NCBI RefSeq assembly: GCF_910578695.1
Contig: NZ_CAJTQJ010000030.1
Span: forward strand, 1-28,400
Length of the DNA stretch: 28,400 bases
From: an uncultured Brachyspira sp.
GTDB lineage: Bacteria > Spirochaetota > Brachyspiria > Brachyspirales > Brachyspiraceae
Reading direction: 5' to 3'
Shown here: piece after piece, positions 16,670-25,337 of the stretch
Numbering within the stretch: position 1 is the stretch's first letter
How the letters are laid out: each line of letters starts with the position of its first letter
Program-made: the position numbers and the translations under genes
Notes under the pieces: generated by a model
What the model was told of the DNA's origin: nothing
Seen by the model: the letters and a program-made list of their open reading frames with translations, nothing else
Database searches by the model: none

Positions 16670-17044
16670 ACTCTCCTCCTATGCCTGATTATCTTTATAA
16701 TTAACGTATAAAATGCAGAAGACAGCAAAATTTCATACTATATTAAGTATAATAGATTTTATAATTTATTTCAATTTTATAATATACAAAAATTCAGATG
16801 CTATTTTTTATGATAAAAGTTTTTTGTTATAAAAACTTATTCATTTTTTAAAATATTATTTATATTTTAATAAGCAGAGTATTAATACATTAATTTAATG
16901 TTATTTTGTTAATAAAATATATTAATGTTATAAAAAATAAAATAAATATTTAAACTATAGAACATTATATAATCAATAATATTAGTTATAGAATAAAGAA
17001 ACAGCATAAATATATATATTAATTTAATTATTAAAAAATATATA
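16670..17044. other. 375-nt non-coding gap between ulaC and ulaG
   Basis: No reading frame of use exists here. The part next to ulaG holds a promoter (16746-16774) and an untranslated leader of about 70 nt. Further away, TTAATGTTAT occurs twice (16895-16904 and 16922-16931), 27 nt apart from start to start, a conceivable but weak operator candidate. Beside the ulaC stop, long alternating AT stretches can pair and may help stop ulaC transcription. No regulator gene is present. Confidence 0.5.
16746..16774 (-). promoter_or_regulatory. sigma70-type promoter of ulaGABEFD
   Basis: On the minus strand, TTGAAA (16774-16769) and TATACT (16751-16746) are 17 nt apart, the same form as the rseP promoter. 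The expected transcript start gives a leader of about 70 nt before ulaG. Confidence 0.62.
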
Positions 17045-17479
17045 TCACTGTAATATTATATCGTATATTTCTAAATCAGTTAATTCATCATACATTATTC
17101 TTTTAATTTTTTCGCTTTCATTCAGTAAATCAGCTATTTCTCCCATTAAATCCTGATGCTTATCATTATTTTCAGCAGCTAATGTAAATAGCAGAAAAAT
17201 TCTATTTTTTTCATCAAAATCAAAACCATTTTTAATTTTTAAAAGAGTAATTCCATTTTTTATAACCCCATCTTCAGGTCTTGCATGCGACATAGCCATT
17301 CCGTCGCCAAGTATAATATATGGTCCTTTTTCCTTTATATTATTAATAATACAATCAACATATCTAGGCTCTATGCATCTGTTTTCAATTAAAAGTTCTG
17401 CTCCCTTTCTTACAGCCTCTTCCCAATCATTCACATTATCAACTATATCTATTTTATTTCTAATAAGTTCTTTTAACAT
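17045..17479 (-). CDS. ulaC: ascorbate-specific PTS enzyme IIA
   Basis: This 144-residue cytoplasmic phosphocarrier of the mannitol/fructose-type IIA fold passes phosphate from HPr to UlaB. The active-site histidine is His65 in GDGMAMSHARPEDGV, the typical ascorbate IIA block. I chose the ATG at 17479: GGAG ends 6 nt before it, whereas the TTG 12 nt further upstream overlaps that site. It has its own near-perfect promoter and is separated from ulaG by 375 nt, so the IIA component may be expressed apart from IIB and IIC. In E. coli ulaC lies directly after ulaB. Other nitrogen-type or fructose-type IIA proteins share the fold, but the neighbouring ulaAB makes the ascorbate assignment likely. 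Confidence 0.9.
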   Translation of the reverse strand: MLKELIRNKIDIVDNVNDWEEAVRKGAELLIENRCIEPRYVDCIINNIKEKGPYIILGDGMAMSHARPEDGVIKNGITLLKIKNGFDFDEKNRIFLLFTLAAENNDKHQDLMGEIADLLNESEKIKRIMYDELTDLEIYDIILQ

Positions 17480-17517
17480 ATACAGCTCCAAAATAATAAA
17501 CTTTTAATTCTTAAAAT

Positions 17518-17546
17518 ATTATACTTTTATTTTTATTATTTGTCAA
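17518..17546 (-). promoter_or_regulatory. perfect-consensus sigma70 promoter of ulaC
   Basis: On the minus strand a full TTGACA (17546-17541) is followed after exactly 17 nt by a full TATAAT (17523-17518), 38 nt before the ulaC ATG. This is the best promoter match in the window. Confidence 0.8.
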
Positions 17547-17711
17547 TTGTTATTTTTTATGTACCTAAATAGTTTCAAAAAATAAATATCAATATTTTAA
17601 CATATATATGTATAAATTCCGATAATAAGTAGTTGAAATTATAACTATTTTAATATAAATAGGTTATATATATAATAATGTAAATTATATTTATAAACAG
17701 GAATTATATAT

Positions 17712-20700
17712 TTGCGTAAGAAAAATAAATATTCCAGATTTAGAATGTATATAGCTACAACCCTGCTAGCTTTTATAATACCTGCCTTATTCAGTGTATC
17801 ATTAGTATTATCTAATAAGCAGAAATATTTGGATAATGTAATTGCATATATAAATAAAGTAAGTCCTATAGATATATATATATCGGATATAAGCATATCT
17901 TATAAATTAGAATTAGTTTTAGATAATGTTAAATTATATTCTAAAAATAAATCAGAAGAATTTTTTAATATGGATAGGGCTTCTTTAAGGTTTAATATTT
18001 TTAGAATATTTATAAAAAGAGATCCTTTATACCTTTTAAGCGATATAAATATAAATGATGCTGAATTTTATCCTTTACTTATGGATACATCAATATTTAA
18101 AAGCAGCAGCACTAATAAAACTTCTATCAATGATGTAGCAGAAATAGCCAATAATATTGCCTCTTTATTTATAGATAAAAATATTAATATAAATAATTTT
18201 TCTGCAAAGATAGTTGATAATGATAATGTTACAGATATATCTCTAAATTCTCTAAATGGTAATTTCAGAGATTACGGCTATTTTCTTTCATATAATCTAA
18301 ACCTGCCTGATAAAACATTAATAAATTTCTCTTTAAAAAGTACTACCAATTTATCAGAAATAAATTCAGAAATATATGCCAAAGACGAATATGGAGATTT
18401 ATTTGATTATAAATTTAATATTACTAATAAATATGATGTATTAGAAGCAGGCATAAAGAATGAAAATAATTATGACTTTATGAATATTAAATATAATTAT
18501 AACAGCAAAGATGCAGATTTATTCTTAACAAATATAAATATAACAAAAGATACCGTATACAAATTAATGAATATAGCTTTAGATACTCCTATTGTTTATA
18601 AATTTATAAAGTTGGATAATAAAACAATAACAGCTGTAAGCAATTATATAAATACATTCAGAGATGCTAAATTAAATGCATACGGATATTATTCCTTCGA
18701 TAAGAAGGAAGATTCTCATATAGATTTTAATTTGAGTATAAGAGATAAATTATTCAATGTTTTAGCTGATGCCAGCCTTACAAATAACAGCATAGTTTTT
18801 TCAAATGCTTATATTAATATTTTAGAAGGCGATATCATAGCAAGCGGAATAGTACCGTTAAATGATCCTATATCAAGTTTTCTGTCTTTAAATATTAATA
18901 ATATAAAAGCAGGTGCAAATTATTTATCTTCAAAATTATATTTAAAACCTATAAATGCAAATGATAAAGAAATAAAGTCCAGATTTACTATATCTTCACT
19001 CAGCTATGCAAATTCCATACAAAACCCATTAATATTTGAATTTTTATATAAAAAGCCTGAAAAAAAGATATTTCTTAATTTAATAAATAACAGATACGGA
19101 CAGCCTTTTTATGCAAGTTATAGTTTAGATAATAATGCTCCTATATTAGCTTCTGCAAAAGGTATAGTACCTCAGGAAATATTTGTAGTATTATTGGGGC
19201 AGAATATAATAGATAGTTTATCATCTCTTAATATTGATTATAGTATGAGTAATGCAGCATATACAGATGGCAAAGGAAATGTTCATATACTGAAAGCATC
19301 ATCTAAAAAAATATATACAGAGGAATATTTAATAAGAATAGGAGTATCTGCTTATAAAAATACAATAGATATTGATGATATTTACTATAGGCTTTCTGAA
19401 AACAGCGGTATAAATGCAAATGCTAAAATAGAATATGATAAAAACTTAAATGTTAAGCTGAATGGAAATATTGGTACTCCTGCAGGCGATTATAAATTTA
19501 ATGGTTTTACAACTGCTTCCACCAATGGAAATAGGATAATATATGCCTCAACGGACGGTTCGGAGCTTATAGCAAGCGGAGTAATTCAAACAAATGGTCT
19601 TATGGATTTAAATATTAAAACTCCTAAAATATTAAAGATAAAAGATATAGACATAAATGTAGACTTGGATATAAATAATTATACTCAAAGCCCCATATAT
19701 ATGCATGGAAATATAAAGGCTAATAAAAATTTAGCACCTATATTTGCTTTGAATACTCAATTTGAATTATCCAATCAAAGCATAATGTTTACAAATATAA
19801 TTTTGGATTACGGCGAAAACAGAGTATCAGGAGACGGTGTATTAAGTTCTTCAGACGGTATCGGTAAGTTTACAGCTTTATTAAAAGATATAGATAATGA
19901 CGGTATATTTGCTATAGATACTTCTATTAATAAAAATAATATATACGGAAAATTAACAGTAAATCATCTGCCTTTTGATATCAGCGGAAAGGCTTACGGA
20001 TTATTAACTGCCAATGCCACTATAATAGGATTGATGAATAGTCCTGTAATTTATCTTGAAAAATTTGATATAAAAGATTTTCAAATACCGGGAATGCAGT
20101 TTGATATATCTTTAGTAGGATATTATAAAGAAAATGAATTAGAAGTAAAAGATGTATTAATAACCAAAACAGGAACTTTCGGAGTTCTTGAATCAAAAAC
20201 ATTCGCTAAAAAACAGCAGATAAAAATTCCTTATGCTTATTTTTCAAAAGAACTTCAGAATATGAAAGTAGAAGTTAATAATCTGGTATATTTAAGCTCA
20301 TTTTCAGGTACTATAGATTATAATATGAGAAAATTAGCAGACGGAAAACAGGAATATAGAATACAAACAACACCTATTACAATAAATAAAAGAAAACTGC
20401 CTGAATTTGGAACTATGGTTACTTATGACGGCGAAGATATTATATTTACAAATACAAAAAATCATGGTATAAACGGCTTTCTTTCTAAAGAAGATGGAAA
20501 TACTAAAACAGATATAAAATATATATATGATAATTATGATATGCTTAATATAAACGGAGTTATTAAAAATACTAAAAAAGATCAGGTTGATTTATTAGTT
20601 ACATCAGATTTGATAAATGTAGAAATTTTTGAAATATTCAATGTATTATTTAAAGAAATAAATTCATCTCCTACTAATTTTATAGTAGACGGAAATCCTT

Positions 20701-22151
20701 ATACATTATATGCACATATACACGGAGATTATGATAATGTTGCTATTGACGGAAGATTTTTAGGACATGGCAGAAAAGTAAAAATAGCATATTTTAATGA
20801 TATATTTGATGACACAATAGTAGATTTTAATTTTGACGGGCATACATTTAATGTTAATAATCTAACTTTCACTTCAAAGAAAAAAAAGAATTTGAGTATT
20901 ACAGGCGAGGCAGAAATTTTTAAAAATACTATAAATTATATGGCATTTGACTTATTATCTTCAGATGAACAGCTTGGACTTTTAGACGGCAATCTAAATT
21001 TAGGAATTGCTAAAGTTAAAGGTCCTTTGCATGTGGATATTGCTGTAGGAGGAAATATAGCAGCTCCTAGAATAGGAGGAATATTAACTTTAATGAAAAG
21101 CGATGTGCAGCTTTCTATATCATCGCAAAATAGGTATAAAGAAAGAGTTTATGGAATATTAAGTAAAATTTATTGGGATTTTACAATAGAGGCTTGGAAG
21201 CAGGTGAGAGTTGCCCATAATTTTGTAGGAGATGTTTACCTTGAAGAGGGTTCAAAAATGAGAGTTTATAATACTATTATGGACGGCATAGAACTTGCAG
21301 GAACAATTAATGCAGAAAGAGGAAGTATATATTATTTACAGAATATTTATCAATTAGAAAGCGGCTCTATTACATTCCCACCTAATAATACTTTGGATCC
21401 TATAATAGAAGCTACTGCATATACATATAAAAAATATTATCCTGCAACCGCCAATATATCTTCTCAGTCATTTGAAAATGAATTAGCAGGCGAAAATGTT
21501 ACTTTATATATGGAAATGAATACAAGGCTCTCTCAATTAATATCTTCTAAAGACGGAGTATCATCTCCTGTAAAATTCTATACTATACCTGCTTTAGGGC
21601 AATATCAGGTAAATCAGCTTGCAGGAATACCTCAGGGAACTTTCGGAAACAGAGAGGAACAGATGTTTGCAGACAGCACCGCAAATAGAAATACTATGAA
21701 TAATGATCAGATTCAGCAGCTTACTATGAATTACAGCGACCTGATTTTGAAAAGTACTGTATTAAGACCTGTTGAAAGATGGTTCCGTCAATTCTTGGGA
21801 ATAGATTATATCAACTTAAGCCCTACCGTTATAAATAACCTTATATTTACAAATAATAATAATATAAGTCCTACATCTGTTTGGGATAATACGAGCGTTG
21901 GCATAGGAAAATATGTTTCTAAATATTTGTATTTAAAATATGATGTTACTTACAGAGTTAATGATACATCAAAACCTAGTTTGAACGGAAAACCTGTAGA
22001 TCCTTACTATTTTGATCATCAATTCGGCTTTGAAGTGTCTTTATTAAAAAATTACAGACTTGCAAATTTTGTTTTTGAGTATAAAATAAATCCTTTCGAT
22101 ATTCTTGGAAAAGGACAAGATTTTAATATAGTTACTCGGTGGAGATTTTAG
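17712..22151 (+). CDS. tamB: TamB-like translocation and assembly module protein
   Basis: This 1479-residue protein is of the TamB (DUF490, AsmA/VPS13-like bridge) family. One N-terminal membrane anchor (about residues 12-33, IATTLLAFIIPALFSVSLVL) is followed by more than 1,300 residues of repeated amphipathic beta strands, predicted as a long periplasmic groove. The DUF490/TamB C-terminal region, from about 1110, includes GGNIAAPRIGGILTLMKSDV and GSITFPPNNTLDPIIEATAYTY. The chain ends in aromatic strand-like sequence (NIVTRWRF). The start is TTG at 17712, with AGGA 9 nt upstream. Family members move phospholipids or help outer-membrane protein assembly. No TamA is present; bamA follows with a 1-nt overlap, as in Borrelia, where TamB was reported to work with BamA. 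Whether that holds here is inference. Confidence 0.93.
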   Translation: MRKKNKYSRFRMYIATTLLAFIIPALFSVSLVLSNKQKYLDNVIAYINKVSPIDIYISDISISYKLELVLDNVKLYSKNKSEEFFNMDRASLRFNIFRIFIKRDPLYLLSDININDAEFYPLLMDTSIFKSSSTNKTSINDVAEIANNIASLFIDKNININNFSAKIVDNDNVTDISLNSLNGNFRDYGYFLSYNLNLPDKTLINFSLKSTTNLSEINSEIYAKDEYGDLFDYKFNITNKYDVLEAGIKNENNYDFMNIKYNYNSKDADLFLTNINITKDTVYKLMNIALDTPIVYKFIKLDNKTITAVSNYINTFRDAKLNAYGYYSFDKKEDSHIDFNLSIRDKLFNVLADASLTNNSIVFSNAYINILEGDIIASGIVPLNDPISSFLSLNINNIKAGANYLSSKLYLKPINANDKEIKSRFTISSLSYANSIQNPLIFEFLYKKPEKKIFLNLINNRYGQPFYASYSLDNNAPILASAKGIVPQEIFVVLLGQNIIDSLSSLNIDYSMSNAAYTDGKGNVHILKASSKKIYTEEYLIRIGVSAYKNTIDIDDIYYRLSENSGINANAKIEYDKNLNVKLNGNIGTPAGDYKFNGFTTASTNGNRIIYASTDGSELIASGVIQTNGLMDLNIKTPKILKIKDIDINVDLDINNYTQSPIYMHGNIKANKNLAPIFALNTQFELSNQSIMFTNIILDYGENRVSGDGVLSSSDGIGKFTALLKDIDNDGIFAIDTSINKNNIYGKLTVNHLPFDISGKAYGLLTANATIIGLMNSPVIYLEKFDIKDFQIPGMQFDISLVGYYKENELEVKDVLITKTGTFGVLESKTFAKKQQIKIPYAYFSKELQNMKVEVNNLVYLSSFSGTIDYNMRKLADGKQEYRIQTTPITINKRKLPEFGTMVTYDGEDIIFTNTKNHGINGFLSKEDGNTKTDIKYIYDNYDMLNINGVIKNTKKDQVDLLVTSDLINVEIFEIFNVLFKEINSSPTNFIVDGNPYTLYAHIHGDYDNVAIDGRFLGHGRKVKIAYFNDIFDDTIVDFNFDGHTFNVNNLTFTSKKKKNLSITGEAEIFKNTINYMAFDLLSSDEQLGLLDGNLNLGIAKVKGPLHVDIAVGGNIAAPRIGGILTLMKSDVQLSISSQNRYKERVYGILSKIYWDFTIEAWKQVRVAHNFVGDVYLEEGSKMRVYNTIMDGIELAGTINAERGSIYYLQNIYQLESGSITFPPNNTLDPIIEATAYTYKKYYPATANISSQSFENELAGENVTLYMEMNTRLSQLISSKDGVSSPVKFYTIPALGQYQVNQLAGIPQGTFGNREEQMFADSTANRNTMNNDQIQQLTMNYSDLILKSTVLRPVERWFRQFLGIDYINLSPTVINNLIFTNNNNISPTSVWDNTSVGIGKYVSKYLYLKYDVTYRVNDTSKPSLNGKPVDPYYFDHQFGFEVSLLKNYRLANFVFEYKINPFDILGKGQDFNIVTRWRF

Positions 22152-24784
22152 TGAAGTTTATTAGAAAAAATTGTATTATTTTACTTTCTTTTTTTGTGCT
22201 TACTGCTGTATTATTAATAGCAGCTGAAAGTGATTTTAAAAATTTGCAAACATCAGGAAATATAGCTGTATATGAAGGGCTTGTAATAAACCGTATAGAT
22301 GTTACAGGAGAAGCCAGACTTACAAAAGAGCAGATAAAAAATAATTTTCCTATAAAAGCAGGAAGTAAATTTCAAAGAACAAAAATAAATGATGCTGTAA
22401 AAAAATTATTTGAAACGCAGTTATTTGACAGAGTGGCAATTGATGCTAATAGAGAAGATGACGGCGTTGTGCTTAATATCATAGTTTCTGAAAGGTTTAT
22501 AATAAAGGATATAGAATATATTGGAAATAAGCGTTTAAGCAGAACCGCTTTAAATGATGCTGTAAAACCTATAATGAAGGCGGGAGATCCGTATATACCG
22601 CAAAAATTAAATGAGGCTGTTAATGCTATTATAACTAATTATCAGGATAAGGGATATTTGAAAGCTTATGTAGAGCCTAAAGTTATAGAAAATTCCGGTG
22701 CATCAGATGTTTTGGTGCAGATGAATATAGTTGAGGGAAATGAAGTAAAAGTAGCTAATATAAGATTTCACGGAAATACTCACTTTTCTGCAAATGAACT
22801 TAAAAGACAAATGTCTACAAAAGAAAACGGATTTATGTCTTTAGGAAAATTTAATGAGTTTAAATTTGAAGAAGATAAAACTAAAATAGTAAAATATTAT
22901 GCTGACAGAGGCTATTATAAGGCAAAAGTTGATAATGTTAAATTTACATATCAATGGCGTAATCCTGAAATAAAAAATGAACAGGATTTGATTATAGATA
23001 TTTATGTTGATGAAGGCGATAAATACTATTTCGGAGATATAGGATTTAAAGGCAACTTTATTATACCTTCGGACAATATACAAAGAGATATAAAATCAAA
23101 AAAAGGCTCATTATATAATTATACTTATCATATGACTGATTATCAAGGCATACAAAATAAATATTCTGAAAGAGGCTATATATTCAGGCAGGTTATACCT
23201 GTAATTACAGTTAATGAAGAAAATAAAATAGTAAATATAATGTATGATATAGTAGAAAATGATAAAGCACATATAGAAAATATCACAATAGCAGGAAATA
23301 CAAAAACAAAAGATTTCGTTATAGAAAGATATGTAGATATAAAACCGGGCGAAGTATTCAATACTGCAAAAATACAAAGGGTTCAGGAAAGACTATATAA
23401 TACTCAGTTTTTTGATAATATTAGTATAGGAGTAAAGCCGGGTTCTGCTGAAGGACTTATGGAATTAAATTTAAATGTTTCTGAAGGTAAAACTGCTATG
23501 ATTTCAGGAGGAGGAGGTTTCTCTACAGGCTCAGGCTTTAAGGTATTTGCATCTGTAAGAGAAAATAACTTCTTGGGAAGAGGGCTTCAGCTTGGATTAA
23601 GCGGAGAATTAGGAGAAACTCAAAAGCGTATAGCTCTTAATTTTGCCGAGCCTTATTTGCTTAATCTGCCTATATATATAGGAGTTGATTTATCTTACTT
23701 CAATGAAGGCATAAATACAGGATATGAAATAGGAAAAGGGCAATTTGGAATACCTAAATATTCATACTATACAAGACATGGTTTTGAGGGAATAGTAAGA
23801 CTTGGATACTATTTTGCTGATTATTATTCTACATTCATAACATTTGATACTATAGTACAGCAGTATCAGCAATGGCATGATCAAGGAGCAAATGAAAACG
23901 GACCTAATCATGTGCTTAGTGATATAAGGAAATATTTAGTACATAGAGTTAATAAAAAAAATGGTTCTTTTCAAAGATGGGAAAGCGATTGGTTTACTAC
24001 ATTTATTATATCGTATTCACTTCTAAGAGACAGCAGAAATGATTATCTTAATCCTACAAGAGGGAGTTTCTTAAGAGGTATGGTAGATTTATATTTCGGA
24101 CATACTCAATTAACAAGGCTTAATTTAACAGGATTTTTGGCTGTGCCTGCTACAAAATGGCTTTCATTTGCATTCTATGGAGAAATAGGGCAAATCATCG
24201 CTACTCCCGGACTTCCTTTACAGAATGATGCTGATGTACTTTATTATCTTAATCCGTTTGAAGATGTACGAGGATGGGATACTTCTAAATATACTATATT
24301 CAAGAAAAACAGAGGTTTATCAACATACGATATGAAAGGCACGCCTTCTCAAAGCGGTTCTGCACCTATTGATTCTTGGAGCTATGGAAGAGCAAAAGTA
24401 AGATTCTTTGCCGAGCTTCGCATACCTATTATACCAAAAACTGTGGGATTTGTTACTTTCTTAGATGCAGGTCAGCTATGGATGCCCGGAAGTACAGGCT
24501 GGAATCAAGACGGAGATGCCAAAACTTATCCTTCTCAATTTATGAATATTAAAGATATGTTTGATCCTTCTCAATATATATATTCAGTTGGTTTTGGCGT
24601 AAGGCTTACGATACCTATATTTAATATAAGGTTCTATGTTGCAAAAAGATTTGTTTATAATAAAGATGATGTAGGATTTGGTAAGGGGCTTAAAGATTTT
24701 GAAGGAGACGGATTTACTCCATTAGGAAAATGGCTTGGAAGAGGATGGGGAATTGCATTCACTATGAATCATCCATTCTATTAA
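22151..24784 (+). CDS. bamA: BamA outer-membrane protein assembly factor
   Basis: This is the 877-residue core of the beta-barrel assembly machine. I chose the GTG at 22151, which shares its G with the tamB stop (TAGTG) and has GGAG 6 nt upstream; an in-frame GTG 12 nt earlier lacks that spacing. A signal peptide (about residues 1-26, hydrophobic IILLSFFVLTAVLLIAA) is followed by five POTRA domains. Their first strands read INRIDVTGEARL, IKDIEYIGNKRL, VANIRFHGNTHF, FGDIGFKGNF and IENITIAGNTKT. A barrel follows from about residue 445 (GGGGFSTGSGFKV). The loop-6 motif VRGWD lies near 704, equivalent to VRGFQ of E. coli. The chain ends in a tyrosine rather than phenylalanine. It is longer than E. 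coli BamA (about 810), mainly in barrel loops. Confidence 0.96.
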   Translation: MKFIRKNCIILLSFFVLTAVLLIAAESDFKNLQTSGNIAVYEGLVINRIDVTGEARLTKEQIKNNFPIKAGSKFQRTKINDAVKKLFETQLFDRVAIDANREDDGVVLNIIVSERFIIKDIEYIGNKRLSRTALNDAVKPIMKAGDPYIPQKLNEAVNAIITNYQDKGYLKAYVEPKVIENSGASDVLVQMNIVEGNEVKVANIRFHGNTHFSANELKRQMSTKENGFMSLGKFNEFKFEEDKTKIVKYYADRGYYKAKVDNVKFTYQWRNPEIKNEQDLIIDIYVDEGDKYYFGDIGFKGNFIIPSDNIQRDIKSKKGSLYNYTYHMTDYQGIQNKYSERGYIFRQVIPVITVNEENKIVNIMYDIVENDKAHIENITIAGNTKTKDFVIERYVDIKPGEVFNTAKIQRVQERLYNTQFFDNISIGVKPGSAEGLMELNLNVSEGKTAMISGGGGFSTGSGFKVFASVRENNFLGRGLQLGLSGELGETQKRIALNFAEPYLLNLPIYIGVDLSYFNEGINTGYEIGKGQFGIPKYSYYTRHGFEGIVRLGYYFADYYSTFITFDTIVQQYQQWHDQGANENGPNHVLSDIRKYLVHRVNKKNGSFQRWESDWFTTFIISYSLLRDSRNDYLNPTRGSFLRGMVDLYFGHTQLTRLNLTGFLAVPATKWLSFAFYGEIGQIIATPGLPLQNDADVLYYLNPFEDVRGWDTSKYTIFKKNRGLSTYDMKGTPSQSGSAPIDSWSYGRAKVRFFAELRIPIIPKTVGFVTFLDAGQLWMPGSTGWNQDGDAKTYPSQFMNIKDMFDPSQYIYSVGFGVRLTIPIFNIRFYVAKRFVYNKDDVGFGKGLKDFEGDGFTPLGKWLGRGWGIAFTMNHPFY

Positions 24785-24822
24785 TATATTAAACTTTTAT
24801 ATTAAATTTTAAGGAGATAAAA

Positions 24823-25251
24823 ATGAAAAAATATTATATTATGACTTTATTATTTATAGCAGTACTTACAGTATCAATTATCAGTCCTAGTCTGTTTACA
24901 CAATCATACAGACTTACAAAAGTAGGGTATATTGATCTTGAAAGAGTGATAAAAGAAATTACAAATGATCAGGAACTTAATAATAAATTAAAAGAAAGAT
25001 TAGAGCAGTATAAATCTCAGAATAATAATACCAATATGGAAGATACTTCAATAATACAAAATAATAATAGAGATTATTCATTAAGAGGAGAGGTAAAAAG
25101 ACAGGTGGCTGCAGGTCTTATAGGAATAGTGAAAAAAGAGGGATATACTTTAATCCTAGAAAGAACTGAGCATGCTATACTTTATGCAGATAGAAATTTT
25201 GATATTACAGATGCAGTTATAGCCAGCGTAAGAACTTCTTTGCTGAAATAA
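24823..25251 (+). CDS. skp: short Skp/OmpH-like periplasmic chaperone
   Basis: This 142-residue protein has a signal peptide (about residues 1-26, MTLLFIAVLTVSIISPSLF) and the OmpH opening KVGYIDLERVIKEI. A helical, Gln/Asn/Lys-rich middle follows, then the typical closing strand and helix (VKKEGYTLILERTEHAILYADRNFDITDAVI). Skp trimers hold unfolded outer-membrane proteins in the periplasm. The helical arms are much shorter than in E. coli Skp: only about 55 residues separate the N-terminal strand from the C-terminal block. The chaperone cavity would therefore be small or absent. AGGAG lies 6 nt before the ATG. It follows bamA by 38 nt, the same order as in many Gram-negative bacteria, and a hairpin lies after it. 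Confidence 0.85.
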   Translation: MKKYYIMTLLFIAVLTVSIISPSLFTQSYRLTKVGYIDLERVIKEITNDQELNNKLKERLEQYKSQNNNTNMEDTSIIQNNNRDYSLRGEVKRQVAAGLIGIVKKEGYTLILERTEHAILYADRNFDITDAVIASVRTSLLK

Positions 25252-25275
25252 AAAAATAATTTAAAACTATCATAG

Positions 25276-25317
25276 CTAAAATGTATTAATAATTTTTTTA
25301 ATGCATTTTAGTTTTTT
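25276..25317 (+). terminator. hairpin with T-run between skp and lpxD
   Basis: CTAAAATG (25276-25283) pairs with CATTTTAG (25304-25311). It extends through T-G and ATTAA/TTAAT to a 14-bp stem, with TTTTTT following at 25312-25317. The stem is AT-rich, so termination may be partial. It would uncouple lpxD from tamB-bamA-skp. Confidence 0.6.
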
Positions 25318-25337
25318 AATTAGGAGAATAATATATT

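Noticed and set aside
16980..17044. Terminator of ulaC in alternating AT sequence
   Set aside because: Pairing is possible but consists only of A-T pairs with bulges, so it cannot be told from background.
23111..23377. 88-codon minus-strand frame rich in Tyr, Ile and Phe
   Set aside because: It is antisense to bamA POTRA sequence; hydrophobicity comes from the complement of Lys/Asn codons.
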